NCBI RefSeq assembly: GCF_040096205.1
Contig: NZ_JBBMFD010000019.1
Location: 1 to 49,542 of the forward strand
Origin: Solibaculum_A intestinale
Lineage (GTDB): Bacteria; Bacillota; Clostridia; Oscillospirales; Acutalibacteraceae
DNA: 49,542 nt
Direction: 5' to 3'
Shown here piece after piece: positions 1 through 8,207 of this stretch. Position numbers and translations under genes: made by a program. Below the pieces are notes generated by a model. The model had not been told where the DNA came from, searched no databases, and saw nothing but the letters and a program-made list of their open reading frames with translations. Position 1 is the stretch's first letter, and each line of letters starts with the position of its first letter.

Positions 1-78
1 GATGTTATACTGGACGGTATAATTGGCGTCGCCGTAGATTTCCCCGTTATGGGTGCTCAAGGGCACGTAGTAATCCAT
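1..78 (-). other. Coding-like fragment at contig edge, inverted relative to the next gene
   Basis: Read on the minus strand from an ATG at 78 to the contig edge, this gives an open 26-residue frame beginning MDYYVPLSTHNGEIYGD, which looks like real protein. One codon group upstream the frame hits a stop, and there is no ribosome binding site. The plus-strand gene that should occupy this place has lost the start of its signal peptide exactly here. I read this as a chimeric or inverted contig end; a genuine divergent gene start is less likely. The family was not recognised. Confidence 0.4.
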
Positions 79-917
79 TGGCGAGCATCACTGCTATACC
101 GGCCTTTGCCGCCTCCAACGGCATCTATACCGCGACTGCCGCTTCTCATTACAAGCATCCCACCACCGGGAAAATCGAGGATTCCGGCGGCGAAGGTTCC
201 TACGTTCTCGGCCAGTCCATGACCGAAAGCGCCCTGAATAAAGCCGCCCTGGTGGAGGTGGACTCCAGTGGGAACACGTGGGTGACCATCCGCTTAAACC
301 TGATGGACAATATCCAGTCCCCTCAGTTCCAAGTGGACGGCAGCCGCAACGGGAACTTTTCCGCCGTTTCCGCAACGGTGATGCAGGAGGATTTTACCAC
401 AAACACCACCGACTTCCGGATGCAGGTACCCAGTGAGAATGCCGTCATCCGCTGCAATATGTACGTCGTTCCCATGGGGCGCGAGGTGATCTTCTACATA
501 ACCGTAGGAAACCTTCAGTCTGGTTCCGGGGATTTTGTCACCAGCATAAAGGTGGAGCAACCGAAAAACCCTGAGCCGAAACCGGAACAGCCTGCCGCCA
601 CCGCACCGTCCGTCCAGGCGCCAGCCAGCCAGACGCCCGTCTCCGCCGCCCCTTCTTCGGAAGCTTCTTCCAGCAGCGAGGCGGCCGGCAGTGAAGCTGC
701 TTCTGAAGCATCTTCGAAAGAAAGCAGTTCCTCCACCGCGGGCGGCCTGGAGGAATTCGATGAATCCGGGAATGAGGTGAGCAGCGCCTCCACCGAAACG
801 GAGATAATCAGCAGCAGCGGGGATCCGGTCATCTGGTGGGTGATCGGCGGCATTGTCGTCGTGGCGATTGCTGGCGGCTGCGTGTGGTATTTTGGATTCT
901 TCCGCAAAAAGAAATGA
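78..917 (+). CDS. Shp-type heme-binding cell-surface protein, 5'-truncated
   Basis: Membrane-anchored surface protein expected to bind heme and pass it to the IsdE-like receptor encoded next. The readable part starts with the end of a signal peptide (IPAFA, then ASNGIYTA). A Shp/NEAT-like domain follows at about residues 13-160, with the family-typical MTES (Met48) and VPMGREVIFY (Met133). A Pro/Ala/Ser linker covers about 165-245, then a membrane helix at 251-275 and an RKKK tail. Streptococcal Shp holds heme through two methionines; equating Met48 and Met133 with these is inference. No LPXTG-like motif is seen, so anchoring is by the helix. The TTG at 78 has no ribosome binding site and the hydrophobic core of the signal peptide is missing, so the true start lies outside the contig or was lost in a rearrangement. 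Confidence 0.75.
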   Translation: MASITAIPAFAASNGIYTATAASHYKHPTTGKIEDSGGEGSYVLGQSMTESALNKAALVEVDSSGNTWVTIRLNLMDNIQSPQFQVDGSRNGNFSAVSATVMQEDFTTNTTDFRMQVPSENAVIRCNMYVVPMGREVIFYITVGNLQSGSGDFVTSIKVEQPKNPEPKPEQPAATAPSVQAPASQTPVSAAPSSEASSSSEAAGSEAASEASSKESSSSTAGGLEEFDESGNEVSSASTETEIISSSGDPVIWWVIGGIVVVAIAGGCVWYFGFFRKKK

Positions 918-930
918 GGCGTGACATCCG

Positions 931-1821
931 ATGAGATTTCGAAAGATTATTTCCCTCTGCCTTGCCGGGACATTGGCACTGTCCATAACCGGCTGCGTCA
1001 ACCAACATCCGGAGGAAACGGGCGGGACGGAAGAGAGCGAAAGCCCCCGTCTCATCGCCACTTCTCCGGCGGCCGTCACCATCTGCGACAAGCTGAACCT
1101 GGATTTAGTCGGGATTTGCGAATCCAGCAGCGACCTGCCGGAACGGTACGGCGGCGTGACCACAGTGGGCATGGCCATGAACCCGGATCTAGAGATTATC
1201 AAGTCCCTCAATCCGGATTATGTGCTATCTCCCAACACCCTGCAAAACGATCTGCAGCCCAAGTACGCCTCCATCGGAGTCAGCTCCCTGTTTCTGAACC
1301 TGCGGAGCGTAGAGGGAATGTACGCCTCCATCTCGGATTTGGGCAAGAAGTTTGACCGGGAGGAAGAAGCACAGAGCTTAGTGGATGAATACAGCGCCTT
1401 TATGGAGGAGTACCGCGGCAAAAACGTGGGCAAGGAATCTCCCCAGGTGCTGGTGCTCATGGGCCTGCCCGGTTCCTATATTGTGGCTACCGACAACAGC
1501 TATGTGGGCAGCCTGGTAAAGCTGGCGGGCGGAACCAACGTCTACGGTGACGGGGGCGGGCAGGAATTTCTGTTCGCCAACACCGAGGATATCAAAACCA
1601 AGGAGCCGGACGTCATCGTTCGCGCCGCCCACGGCCTGCCGGACCAGGCCAGGGAGATGTTTGCGGAGGAATTTGAAGCCAACGACATCTGGAAGCATTT
1701 CAAGGCGGTGCAGGAGGGCCGGGTGTACGACCTGGATCCCAACCTGTTCAATATGAGCGCCAACTTCAATTATGAGGAAGCATTGGAGCAGCTCCAACCC
1801 ATGCTCTACGGCGAGGAATAA
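931..1821 (+). CDS. isdE: Heme ABC transporter substrate-binding lipoprotein, IsdE-like
   Basis: Extracytoplasmic receptor that takes heme from surface proteins and delivers it to the permease. The 296-residue protein has a lipoprotein signal with lipobox SITGC (Cys22) and a class III periplasmic-binding fold with a long central helix. The VGMAMNPDLE segment (Met81/Met83) and RAAHGLP (His234) sit where staphylococcal IsdE carries its Met/His heme ligands; that assignment is by motif position. ATG 931 follows GAGG at 916-919, 13 bases after the upstream stop. A siderophore receptor is the alternative, but the Shp neighbour and both ligand motifs favour heme. Confidence 0.85.
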   Translation: MRFRKIISLCLAGTLALSITGCVNQHPEETGGTEESESPRLIATSPAAVTICDKLNLDLVGICESSSDLPERYGGVTTVGMAMNPDLEIIKSLNPDYVLSPNTLQNDLQPKYASIGVSSLFLNLRSVEGMYASISDLGKKFDREEEAQSLVDEYSAFMEEYRGKNVGKESPQVLVLMGLPGSYIVATDNSYVGSLVKLAGGTNVYGDGGGQEFLFANTEDIKTKEPDVIVRAAHGLPDQAREMFAEEFEANDIWKHFKAVQEGRVYDLDPNLFNMSANFNYEEALEQLQPMLYGEE

Positions 1822-1842
1822 CCCCTAAAACAAAACGCGAGG

Positions 1843-1882
1843 CGGCCGGGCTTTTCCTGTCTGGAGAATTCCGGCCGTTTTT
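1843..1882 (+). terminator. Intercistronic attenuator between isdE and the permease gene
   Basis: A perfect 7-bp inverted repeat CGGCCGG (1843-1849) / CCGGCCG (1871-1877) with a 21-base loop is followed directly by TTTTT. The long loop suggests a weak terminator or processing site. It would favour the receptor over the permease and ATPase, as is usual for ABC importers (inference). Confidence 0.45.
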
Positions 1883-1901
1883 CTTGAAGGAGATTTTGCT
1901 T

Positions 1902-2894
1902 ATGGTAAGCAACCGAAAGAAAATTCTCTCCTTTGTAATCACCGCTCTGGGGCTGCTGATTCTGTTTCTGGTTGCCGTGAATACCGGCAGCCTGAAGGTG
2001 ACGCCCCCTGAGCTGTTCAAAGGATTGTTTGTGGAATACAACGAAAACGTGGCGACAATTTATGATTTGCGGTTTCCCCGTATCTTTATTGCCATCTTCG
2101 GCGGCGCAGCGACTGCTGTTTCCGGCGTGTTGCTGCAGGCCGTGATGAAAAATCCTCTGGCCGACCCCGGCATCATCGGCATCAGCTCCGGAGCAAGCCT
2201 GACGGCGGTGCTCATTACCGCCTTTTTCCCGACACTGTACTTTTTTACCCCCTTGTTTGCTTTTTTAGGCGGAATGATCGCCTTTCTGCTGGTTTATTCT
2301 TTGTCCTGGAAAGGTGGACTCAGCCCCCTGCGGATTATCCTGGTAGGCGTGGCGGTGAACGCCATGTTCACTGGCCTTATGAGCGCTTTCAATTCCGGCA
2401 CTGGGAGCAGCTATTCCGGCGTGGCCAGCATCGTCAACGCCAACATCACCATGAAGACCTGGGACGATTTTCAAACTCTGCTGCTCTATGTGGTAATTGG
2501 TTTAATTGCCTCCCTCTTCGTGCTGGGGCAGTGCAATCTGCTGGCGCTGGAGGATAAGACGGCGAGGAGCCTGGGGGTAAACGTCACAAGAAGCCGGATC
2601 ATTATTTCGGTGATTGCGGTGCTTTTGGCTTCCATCAGCACGGCAGTCATCGGCCCCATCAGCTTCCTGGGTTTGATCGTCCCGCATATTGCAAGACTGC
2701 TGGTGGGGAGCGACCACAAGGTGCTGGTTGCGTACAGCATTTTGCTGGGGGCGTTTACCCTGCTGCTGGCGGATACGCTGGGCCGGACCATTGCTTCCCC
2801 CTATGAAATCAGCGCAGCTATCATCATGTCGGTGGTCGGCGGCCCGTTCTTTATCATTCTGCTGAGGAGGTCGAGACAAAGCTATGGCCCGTAA
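1902..2894 (+). CDS. Heme/iron ABC transporter permease, FecCD/BtuC family
   Basis: Polytopic membrane subunit, expected as a homodimer, forming the import channel for the IsdE-like receptor; the family has about ten helices. Family segments are visible: LRFPRIFIAIFGGAATAVSG, NPLADPGIIGISSGAS and the C-terminal GPISFLGLIVPHIAR before the ATPase-coupling region. I chose ATG 1902 (330 residues, MVSNRKK...) over the TTG at 1884 because AAGGAG at 1887-1892 lies 9 bases upstream of it and would be inside the longer form. Its 3' end overlaps the ATPase gene by 11 bases, implying translational coupling. It corresponds to isdF of heme systems. Confidence 0.85.
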   Translation: MVSNRKKILSFVITALGLLILFLVAVNTGSLKVTPPELFKGLFVEYNENVATIYDLRFPRIFIAIFGGAATAVSGVLLQAVMKNPLADPGIIGISSGASLTAVLITAFFPTLYFFTPLFAFLGGMIAFLLVYSLSWKGGLSPLRIILVGVAVNAMFTGLMSAFNSGTGSSYSGVASIVNANITMKTWDDFQTLLLYVVIGLIASLFVLGQCNLLALEDKTARSLGVNVTRSRIIISVIAVLLASISTAVIGPISFLGLIVPHIARLLVGSDHKVLVAYSILLGAFTLLLADTLGRTIASPYEISAAIIMSVVGGPFFIILLRRSRQSYGP

Positions 2895-3660
2895 TGTATT
2901 TACCGTAAAAAGCCTCTCCTTTGCCTACGGCAAACAGCAGGTGCTCAACGGGCTGGATTTAGAACTCCACGAAGGGAAAATTACCACCCTTATCGGAGCC
3001 AACGGCTGTGGGAAGAGTACCCTGTTCAACCTGATGACCAAAAACTTAAGGCCGGATAAAGGAGAAATCCTTCTGCGGGACGGCAACGTCGCTGATATGC
3101 GGCTTAAGGACTTCGCTAAAGAAGTTTCCATCGTTCACCAGTACAACACCGCTCCGGTAGATCTCTCCGTGGAAAATCTAGTGGCATATGGAAGAACGCC
3201 CTACCATACTATGGGGCTGTCCTCCGATTCGAAGGAGGACGCGGAGAAGATCCGCTGGGCGCTGGAGATCACCCACACCCTCAAGCACAAGGATAAACCG
3301 GTATCCGAGCTGTCCGGCGGACAGAAGCAGCGGGTGTGGATTGCCATGGCATTGGCCCAGGACACAAAAGTTCTGTTTTTAGACGAACCTACCACCTATC
3401 TGGATATCCGGTATCAGCTGCAAATACTCAAACTGATTCGCCAGCTCAATCGGGAATACGGCATCACCATTGTTATGGTATTGCACGATATTAACCAGTC
3501 GCTGTATTACAGCGACGAAATCGTCGCCATGAAGGACGGAAAGATGATCGCCCACGGTCTGCCTGGGAAAATCATTACAAGCAAACTGGTTCAAGAGGTT
3601 TACGACGTCGATTTGAATATCCAAAGCGTGGACGGCAAACCCTTTGTGATTCCAGTTTGA
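2884..3660 (+). CDS. Heme/iron ABC transporter ATP-binding protein, FecE/HmuV-like
   Basis: Cytoplasmic ATPase powering the importer. The 258-residue protein has Walker A GANGCGKST (38-46), signature LSGGQ (143-147), Walker B VLFLDEP (163-169) and H-loop His201. ATG 2884 is preceded by GAGGAGG at 2864-2870. All catalytic motifs are intact and the length is normal for the family. The specificity for heme comes from its neighbours only. Confidence 0.87.
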   Translation: MARNVFTVKSLSFAYGKQQVLNGLDLELHEGKITTLIGANGCGKSTLFNLMTKNLRPDKGEILLRDGNVADMRLKDFAKEVSIVHQYNTAPVDLSVENLVAYGRTPYHTMGLSSDSKEDAEKIRWALEITHTLKHKDKPVSELSGGQKQRVWIAMALAQDTKVLFLDEPTTYLDIRYQLQILKLIRQLNREYGITIVMVLHDINQSLYYSDEIVAMKDGKMIAHGLPGKIITSKLVQEVYDVDLNIQSVDGKPFVIPV

Positions 3661-3697
3661 GTTTTCCGAGGCTGGCAAAAAGGAGGTGGAAAGCCGC

Positions 3698-4081
3698 ATG
3701 AAACAAAAGAAAACCGTAGAGGATTATCTGAAAACCATCTATCTTCTGCAAAAGCAGAACAGCTGTGTCCGGGGCGTGCATATCGCCGTACAGCTGGGCG
3801 TATCCAAGCCTACCGTCTCCATTTCCCTTAAGGGGCTGGAACAGGAAGGGTACCTGTTCCTGGACGAAACTCATGAGGTGCATCTGACCGACACCGGGCG
3901 GAAAATCGCCGAAGCAACCTGGGAACGGCACCAGACCTTTCAGGCCCTTCTGGAAAATCTGGGGGTAGACGGAAAAACAGCAGCGGCAGACGCCTGCCGT
4001 ATGGAGCATGCCGTCAGTCCCGAAAGCTATCGGGCACTGAAAAAGCTGGCAAAAGGAAAGAAGGCGGGCGACCGTGAATGA
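3698..4081 (+). CDS. DtxR/MntR-family metal-dependent transcriptional regulator
   Basis: Probable metal-sensing repressor of the surrounding heme/iron genes. The 127-residue protein has an N-terminal winged helix (about 5-70, recognition region VSKPTVSISLKGLEQEGYL) and a dimerisation/metal domain with ERHQTF and CRMEHAVS, which supply His/Glu ligands. No SH3-like C-terminal domain is present, so it resembles MntR in size. The second N-terminal ligand of Bacillus MntR (Glu11) is a Lys here (Lys12), so metal choice may differ. ATG 3698 follows AGGAGG at 3681-3686; the GTG at 3686 is rejected because it overlaps that site. It is co-directional with the transporter genes and its end overlaps the next small gene. 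Confidence 0.82.
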   Translation: MKQKKTVEDYLKTIYLLQKQNSCVRGVHIAVQLGVSKPTVSISLKGLEQEGYLFLDETHEVHLTDTGRKIAEATWERHQTFQALLENLGVDGKTAAADACRMEHAVSPESYRALKKLAKGKKAGDRE

Positions 4082-4181
4082 GGCAATACAGCCTTTGGGA
4101 TACGGCCTATTGTCTTTCCTGTTTGCAGCGGCCATCGCCGTGTTGTGCTCCGGCATCAAGACGGCGTTAAAAAATCATTAA
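4074..4181 (+). CDS. Small single-pass membrane protein, 35 residues
   Basis: Not recognised. A GTG start at 4074 overlaps the regulator's 3' end by 8 bases and opens a 35-codon frame with one membrane helix (GYGLLSFLFAAAIAVLCSGI) between a short polar N-terminus and a basic tail (KTALKNH). It fills the gap between the regulator and the ABC exporter exactly, with its stop 15 bases before the exporter ATG. The purine-rich AAGAAGG at 4059-4065 is a plausible ribosome binding site. It could be an accessory subunit of the adjacent exporter or a coupling leader; that is inference. Confidence 0.5.
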   Translation: MNEAIQPLGYGLLSFLFAAAIAVLCSGIKTALKNH

Positions 4182-4196
4182 AAGGCGGACAAAAAC

Positions 4197-5936
4197 ATGA
4201 TGATCAACAAACGGCTCATCGGCACAGTGGCTGAGAGCAAAAAATATATTGCTGGAAACGTCATGCTGCAATGGTGCTCTTTAGCGGCGAATATCGCCAT
4301 GATGTTCAGCATTACAGACCTGCTCGCCGGGCTTTATTACAGAAACACCAACGCCGGTACTCTATGGACGACGGCGGCCGTTGTCGCAGCGGCGCTTCTG
4401 ATCCGCTTCCTTTGTGCTACCCTGGCCAGCCGGATGAGCTATCTGTCCTCCAAGGCGGTCAAGAAAACCCTGCGGGAACGGATTTATGAGAAGCTGCTGC
4501 GCCTGGGCGCTTCCTACAACGAACAGGTGAAAACCAGCGAAGTCGTGCAGGTGGCCGTCGAGGGTGTGGATCAGCTGGAAACCTACTTTGGCGCATACCT
4601 GCCCCAGTTTTTCTATGCCATGCTGGCCCCTTTGACTCTGTTTGCGGTGCTCTGCTTTGTGAATATCCCGGCAGCCGTTGTGCTGCTCATCTGCGTGCCG
4701 CTGATTCCCATAGCAATCGCGGCGGTACAGACCTGGGCAAAAAAACTACTCACCAAATACTGGGGGCAGTACACGGCATTAGGGGACACCTTTTTAGAAA
4801 ATCTGCAGGGACTCACCACCCTGAAAATCTACCAGGCGGATGAATTCAAGCACAAAGAGATGAACGCCGAAGCCGAAAAATTCCGCAAAATCACCATGAA
4901 GGTGCTGACTATGCAGCTCAATTCCATTACTATTATGGATTTGATTGCCTACGGCGGCGCGGCCCTGGGCGTGATTATGGCGGTGACGCAGTACACAAGC
5001 AATCGTGTATCTTTGGCTGGATGCCTGCTGATTATCCTGCTGGCGGCGGACTTTTTCCTCCCCATGCGGCAGCTTGGTTCCTTCTTCCACATCGCCATGA
5101 ACGGCATGGCGGCCAGCGACAAGATTTTTCGGTTGCTGGATTTGGAGGAGCCGGAACAAAAAGAAACGGAAACACCGAAAGACCGTTCCATTGTATGTTC
5201 TAATCTGCATTTTTCGTATGAAGCAGACCGTGAGATCCTCCACGGCGTGGATTTGCACCTTCCACAGGGCGGCTTTACTGCCCTGGTGGGAGAAAGCGGC
5301 TGCGGAAAGTCCACCATTGCGTCTATCCTGATGGGGCGGAACAAGGGATATACCGGTTCGGTTTCTGTCGGCGGCGTGGAGCTGAAAGAAATCAGCGAAA
5401 TTTCCCTGCTGCAAAACATCACCTACATCAGCCACCAAAGCTATTTGTTCAAAGGCACGGTGCGGGACAATATGCTCATGGGCAGGCCAACTGCTTCGGA
5501 AGAAGAATTATGGGCAGTGCTGGAACGGGTTAATCTGGCCGGATTCCTGAAAGCGGAGCAGGGCTTAGACACGCCGCTTTTGGAAAAGGCGGGGAATCTC
5601 TCCGGCGGGCAGCGCCAGCGCCTTGCACTGGCCCGCGCCCTGCTCCACGACAGCCCGGTGTATATCTTCGACGAAGCTACTTCCAACATCGACATAGAGA
5701 GCGAAAACGACATTATGACTGAAATCCATAAACTAGCGAAACAGAAAACGGTGGTTCTCATCTCCCATCGGCTGGCAAATGTGGTGCAGGCGGACAATAT
5801 CTATGTACTGGAAAACGGCTGCGTCGCGGAAAGCGGCAGCCACAAGGAATTGCTAAACCGCCACGGCCTGTATGAACGCCTGTGGAACGCCCAGCAGGCG
5901 CTGGAAAACTACCGAAAGGAGGACGGCATAGCATGA
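4197..5936 (+). CDS. ABC exporter half-transporter (permease-ATPase), CydD-like
   Basis: First half of a heterodimeric type IV ABC exporter. The 579-residue protein has six predicted helices in about 20-300, then a nucleotide-binding domain with Walker A GESGCGKST (365-373), signature LSGGQ (468-472) and Walker B VYIFDEA (488-494, Glu493 present). It resembles CydD-type exporters of thiol compounds or heme, but no cytochrome bd genes are nearby. The tight linkage to heme import and a DtxR-type regulator suggests heme or metal-complex traffic (inference). Its stop overlaps the partner's start as ATGA. Confidence 0.8.
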   Translation: MMINKRLIGTVAESKKYIAGNVMLQWCSLAANIAMMFSITDLLAGLYYRNTNAGTLWTTAAVVAAALLIRFLCATLASRMSYLSSKAVKKTLRERIYEKLLRLGASYNEQVKTSEVVQVAVEGVDQLETYFGAYLPQFFYAMLAPLTLFAVLCFVNIPAAVVLLICVPLIPIAIAAVQTWAKKLLTKYWGQYTALGDTFLENLQGLTTLKIYQADEFKHKEMNAEAEKFRKITMKVLTMQLNSITIMDLIAYGGAALGVIMAVTQYTSNRVSLAGCLLIILLAADFFLPMRQLGSFFHIAMNGMAASDKIFRLLDLEEPEQKETETPKDRSIVCSNLHFSYEADREILHGVDLHLPQGGFTALVGESGCGKSTIASILMGRNKGYTGSVSVGGVELKEISEISLLQNITYISHQSYLFKGTVRDNMLMGRPTASEEELWAVLERVNLAGFLKAEQGLDTPLLEKAGNLSGGQRQRLALARALLHDSPVYIFDEATSNIDIESENDIMTEIHKLAKQKTVVLISHRLANVVQADNIYVLENGCVAESGSHKELLNRHGLYERLWNAQQALENYRKEDGIA

Positions 5937-7591
5937 AAAGACGAAGCGGATTTGAAGTCATGGCCCGGCTGATCGGGCTGGTAAAGCCGCTGACTGGCTT
6001 TATGCTCCTTGCCATCCTTATGGGTCTCATCGGGCACCTGTGCGCCGCCTTTATCACTATCTTCGGCGGCTATGCGGTGCTCACTGCCCTGCGGTTTGAT
6101 ACGCCCTTCACTCTTACCGCCCTGTTTGTCTGCGTAGCGGTCTTTGCCATCGTGCGCGGTTTCCTCCGCTATGCAGAGCAGGCGTGCAATCACTTCATCG
6201 CTTTCAAACTGCTGGCGCTCATTCGGGACAAAATATTCCGGGCGCTGCGGCGGCTCTGTCCTGCCAAGCTGGAGGGCCGGGACAAGGGAGATTTGATTTC
6301 GGTTATTACCTCCGACATTGAACTGCTGGAGGTCTTCTACGCTCACACCATCTCCCCGGCGGCGATTGCTTTCCTGTTTACCATTGTGATGTGCCTGTTC
6401 ATCGGCAGTTACCACTGGCTGCTTGGAATTTTGGCGCTGGCGGCATACCTCGTGGTGGGTATCGCGGTTCCCCTGATTACCTCCAAGCTCAGCGGGGACG
6501 ATGGGATGCGGTTGCGTACTAAGTCCGGAGAGCTTTCCGGCTTTGTGCTGGACAGCCTGCGGGGGCTCTCCGAAACCCAGCAGTACGGCCAGGGCAAGAA
6601 ACGGCTGGCACAGATAAATGAGAAAACAGATGAGTTGGCAAAGGACGAGGAAAAAATGAAGCGCACCGCCGGGCGCAATTCTGCGGTGACCAGCACCGTG
6701 GTGCTGGCCTTTGACCTGATTATGCTGTTCGTATCTGCTCTGCTGTGCCAAAACGGAGAGGTGGGCTTCGACGGCGTTCTGATCCCCACTATCGCCTTGT
6801 TTTCCTCCTTTGGCCCGGTAATCGCGTTGGCGGCCCTGGGGAGCAGCCTGCAAAACACCTTTGCGGCGGGGAACCGGGTGCTGGATATCTTGGACGAGAC
6901 GCCTGTGGTGGAGGAAGTCACCGGCCGGCCTGAGATCGCCTTCACCGGCGCGGCGGCGGAGCACGTCACCTTTTCCTACGGAAACGAAACCATCCTGTCG
7001 GACGTGTCGGCAGAGATCCCGCAGCACAGTGTGGTCGGTATTGTGGGACGCAGCGGCAGCGGGAAATCCACGCTGCTGAAGCTCCTGATGCGGTTTTGGG
7101 ACGTGCAGCGGGGCAGCGTAAAGCTTTCCGGCACAAAGGCGGCGGATATCAATACCAAGAACCTGCGGGAGATGGAGAGCTTCGTCACCCAGGAAACCCA
7201 CCTGTTCCACGACAGCGTTCGCAACAATTTAAAAATTGCGAAACTGGACGCCACAGATGAAGAAATCAAGGAGGCCTGCAAAAAGGCGTCGGTGCATCAT
7301 TTCATCATGATGCTGCCGCAGGGTTACGACACCCCCGTAGGCGAGCTGGGCGACACCCTTTCCGGCGGGGAACGGCAGCGGCTGGGTCTGGCGCGGGCCT
7401 TTCTGCACAACGCGCCCTTTCTGCTGCTGGACGAACCCACCAGTAACCTGGACAGCTTAAATGAGGCGGTGATCCTAAAGTCGCTGCATGAAGAACGGGA
7501 GGGCAAAACCGTGGTACTGGTATCCCACCGGCAGTCTACCATGCGGATTGCGGATACCGTCTACTCCGTTGAGCATGGGAGGATGAGTTAA
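5933..7591 (+). CDS. ABC exporter half-transporter (permease-ATPase), CydC-like
   Basis: Partner of the preceding half-transporter. The 552-residue protein has six predicted helices in about 15-300, Walker A GRSGSGKST (372-380), signature LSGGE (476-480) and Walker B LLLDE (497-501). Both halves keep a Walker B glutamate, so both ATP sites could be active. ATG 5933 sits in an ATGA overlap with the upstream stop and has AAAGGAGG at 5915-5922; the longer TTG start at 5882 is rejected. This is the last gene of the heme/iron cluster. Confidence 0.8.
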   Translation: MKRRSGFEVMARLIGLVKPLTGFMLLAILMGLIGHLCAAFITIFGGYAVLTALRFDTPFTLTALFVCVAVFAIVRGFLRYAEQACNHFIAFKLLALIRDKIFRALRRLCPAKLEGRDKGDLISVITSDIELLEVFYAHTISPAAIAFLFTIVMCLFIGSYHWLLGILALAAYLVVGIAVPLITSKLSGDDGMRLRTKSGELSGFVLDSLRGLSETQQYGQGKKRLAQINEKTDELAKDEEKMKRTAGRNSAVTSTVVLAFDLIMLFVSALLCQNGEVGFDGVLIPTIALFSSFGPVIALAALGSSLQNTFAAGNRVLDILDETPVVEEVTGRPEIAFTGAAAEHVTFSYGNETILSDVSAEIPQHSVVGIVGRSGSGKSTLLKLLMRFWDVQRGSVKLSGTKAADINTKNLREMESFVTQETHLFHDSVRNNLKIAKLDATDEEIKEACKKASVHHFIMMLPQGYDTPVGELGDTLSGGERQRLGLARAFLHNAPFLLLDEPTSNLDSLNEAVILKSLHEEREGKTVVLVSHRQSTMRIADTVYSVEHGRMS

Positions 7592-8138
7592 ATTGCATAG
7601 AGGGATACTTCATTCTATGATACTGAAACGGCTGGTTTTTTGATTATAGGTTTTATCTGCCTGGGCTTGGCTGTGTAGACGTTGCCCACCGTGCCCTTCT
7701 TTCCGGCGACAATGTTTTGCTTCACCAATTCATCACAGAAGCTGCACAACAGGTTTGTGAATACCAAGCTTTACAAAAAGCATCTGGAGCGCTTTAAGGA
7801 CGGCGCTCTAAACCGAACGGTTAGCAGAAATATGGGAAAGGCTCCATACAAACGGACGGCCGCCATCTTTGCAGATGGCGGCTGTTTGCTTGAGGAAAGA
7901 TGAACGGATCGAGCAAACATACTCGTGCGAGAAGCTCATACCGATTATGCTCTCAATCACAAAAGAAAAGATGCTTCGATGCCCGAATGGAAGCCCGATG
8001 ATCTTCAGAACCGCCTTCGCTTTTTCAGTCTTCCAAAATCCTCCGCACCTGGCATCCGGGCGAGACAGCCCTTCTCCGCCGGCATGCCCCAGCCCGTCTT
8101 TTTTCCCATGTACGCCTGCTTTTTCTTTCCATTGCGCC
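7592..8138. other. Gene-free stretch with eroded coding remnants
   Basis: About 600 bases between the exporter and the YitT gene hold no convincing intact gene. On the minus strand, about 7640-7757 reads as a protein-like piece (FCDELVKQNIVAGKKGTVGN) closed upstream by TAA. On the plus strand, about 7740-7850 reads LERFKDGALNRTVSRNMGKA. Neither has a ribosome binding site or a full domain, so I take them as decayed mobile-element genes. From 7893 to 8138 I see nothing. Confidence 0.35.
7859..7889. terminator. Strong hairpin, probable bidirectional terminator
   Basis: A perfect 10-bp stem GCCGCCATCT (7859-7868) / AGATGGCGGC (7873-7882) has loop TTGC. It is flanked by CAAAC on the left and GTTTG on the right, giving a T-containing tail in both directions. 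It isolates the YitT gene from the upstream region. Confidence 0.6.
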
Positions 8139-8167
8139 CTGACTTTTCTTATGTCTTATGATAAAAT
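8139..8167 (+). promoter_or_regulatory. Sigma-A-type promoter of the YitT gene
   Basis: CTGACT at 8139-8144 and TAAAAT at 8162-8167 are separated by 17 bases, about 35 bases before the predicted start codon. Confidence 0.55.
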
Positions 8168-8207
8168 AAGGATATCTATATGGACTTTTCAGTTGGAGGG
8201 TCGCTTT

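Noticed and set aside
78..917. LPXTG-type sorting signal on the Shp-like protein
   Set aside because: The residues before the C-terminal helix are SSSGDPVIWW, with no PXTG motif.
294..1211. Long antisense open frame across the Shp and IsdE genes, and similar long shadows elsewhere (for example 5909-7210, 21394-22368, 34747-36018)
   Set aside because: They mirror well-recognised genes on the other strand, have His/Arg/Gly-rich shadow composition and lack ribosome binding sites.
4197..7591. Calling the exporter pair cydD and cydC
   Set aside because: The halves resemble CydDC in architecture, but no cytochrome bd genes are present and the context is heme/iron uptake, so I kept a generic name.
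7869..8207. N-terminal extension of the YitT protein
   Set aside because: The frame is open for 113 more codons, but it spans the hairpin region and a good promoter, and ATG 8208 has its own ribosome binding site.
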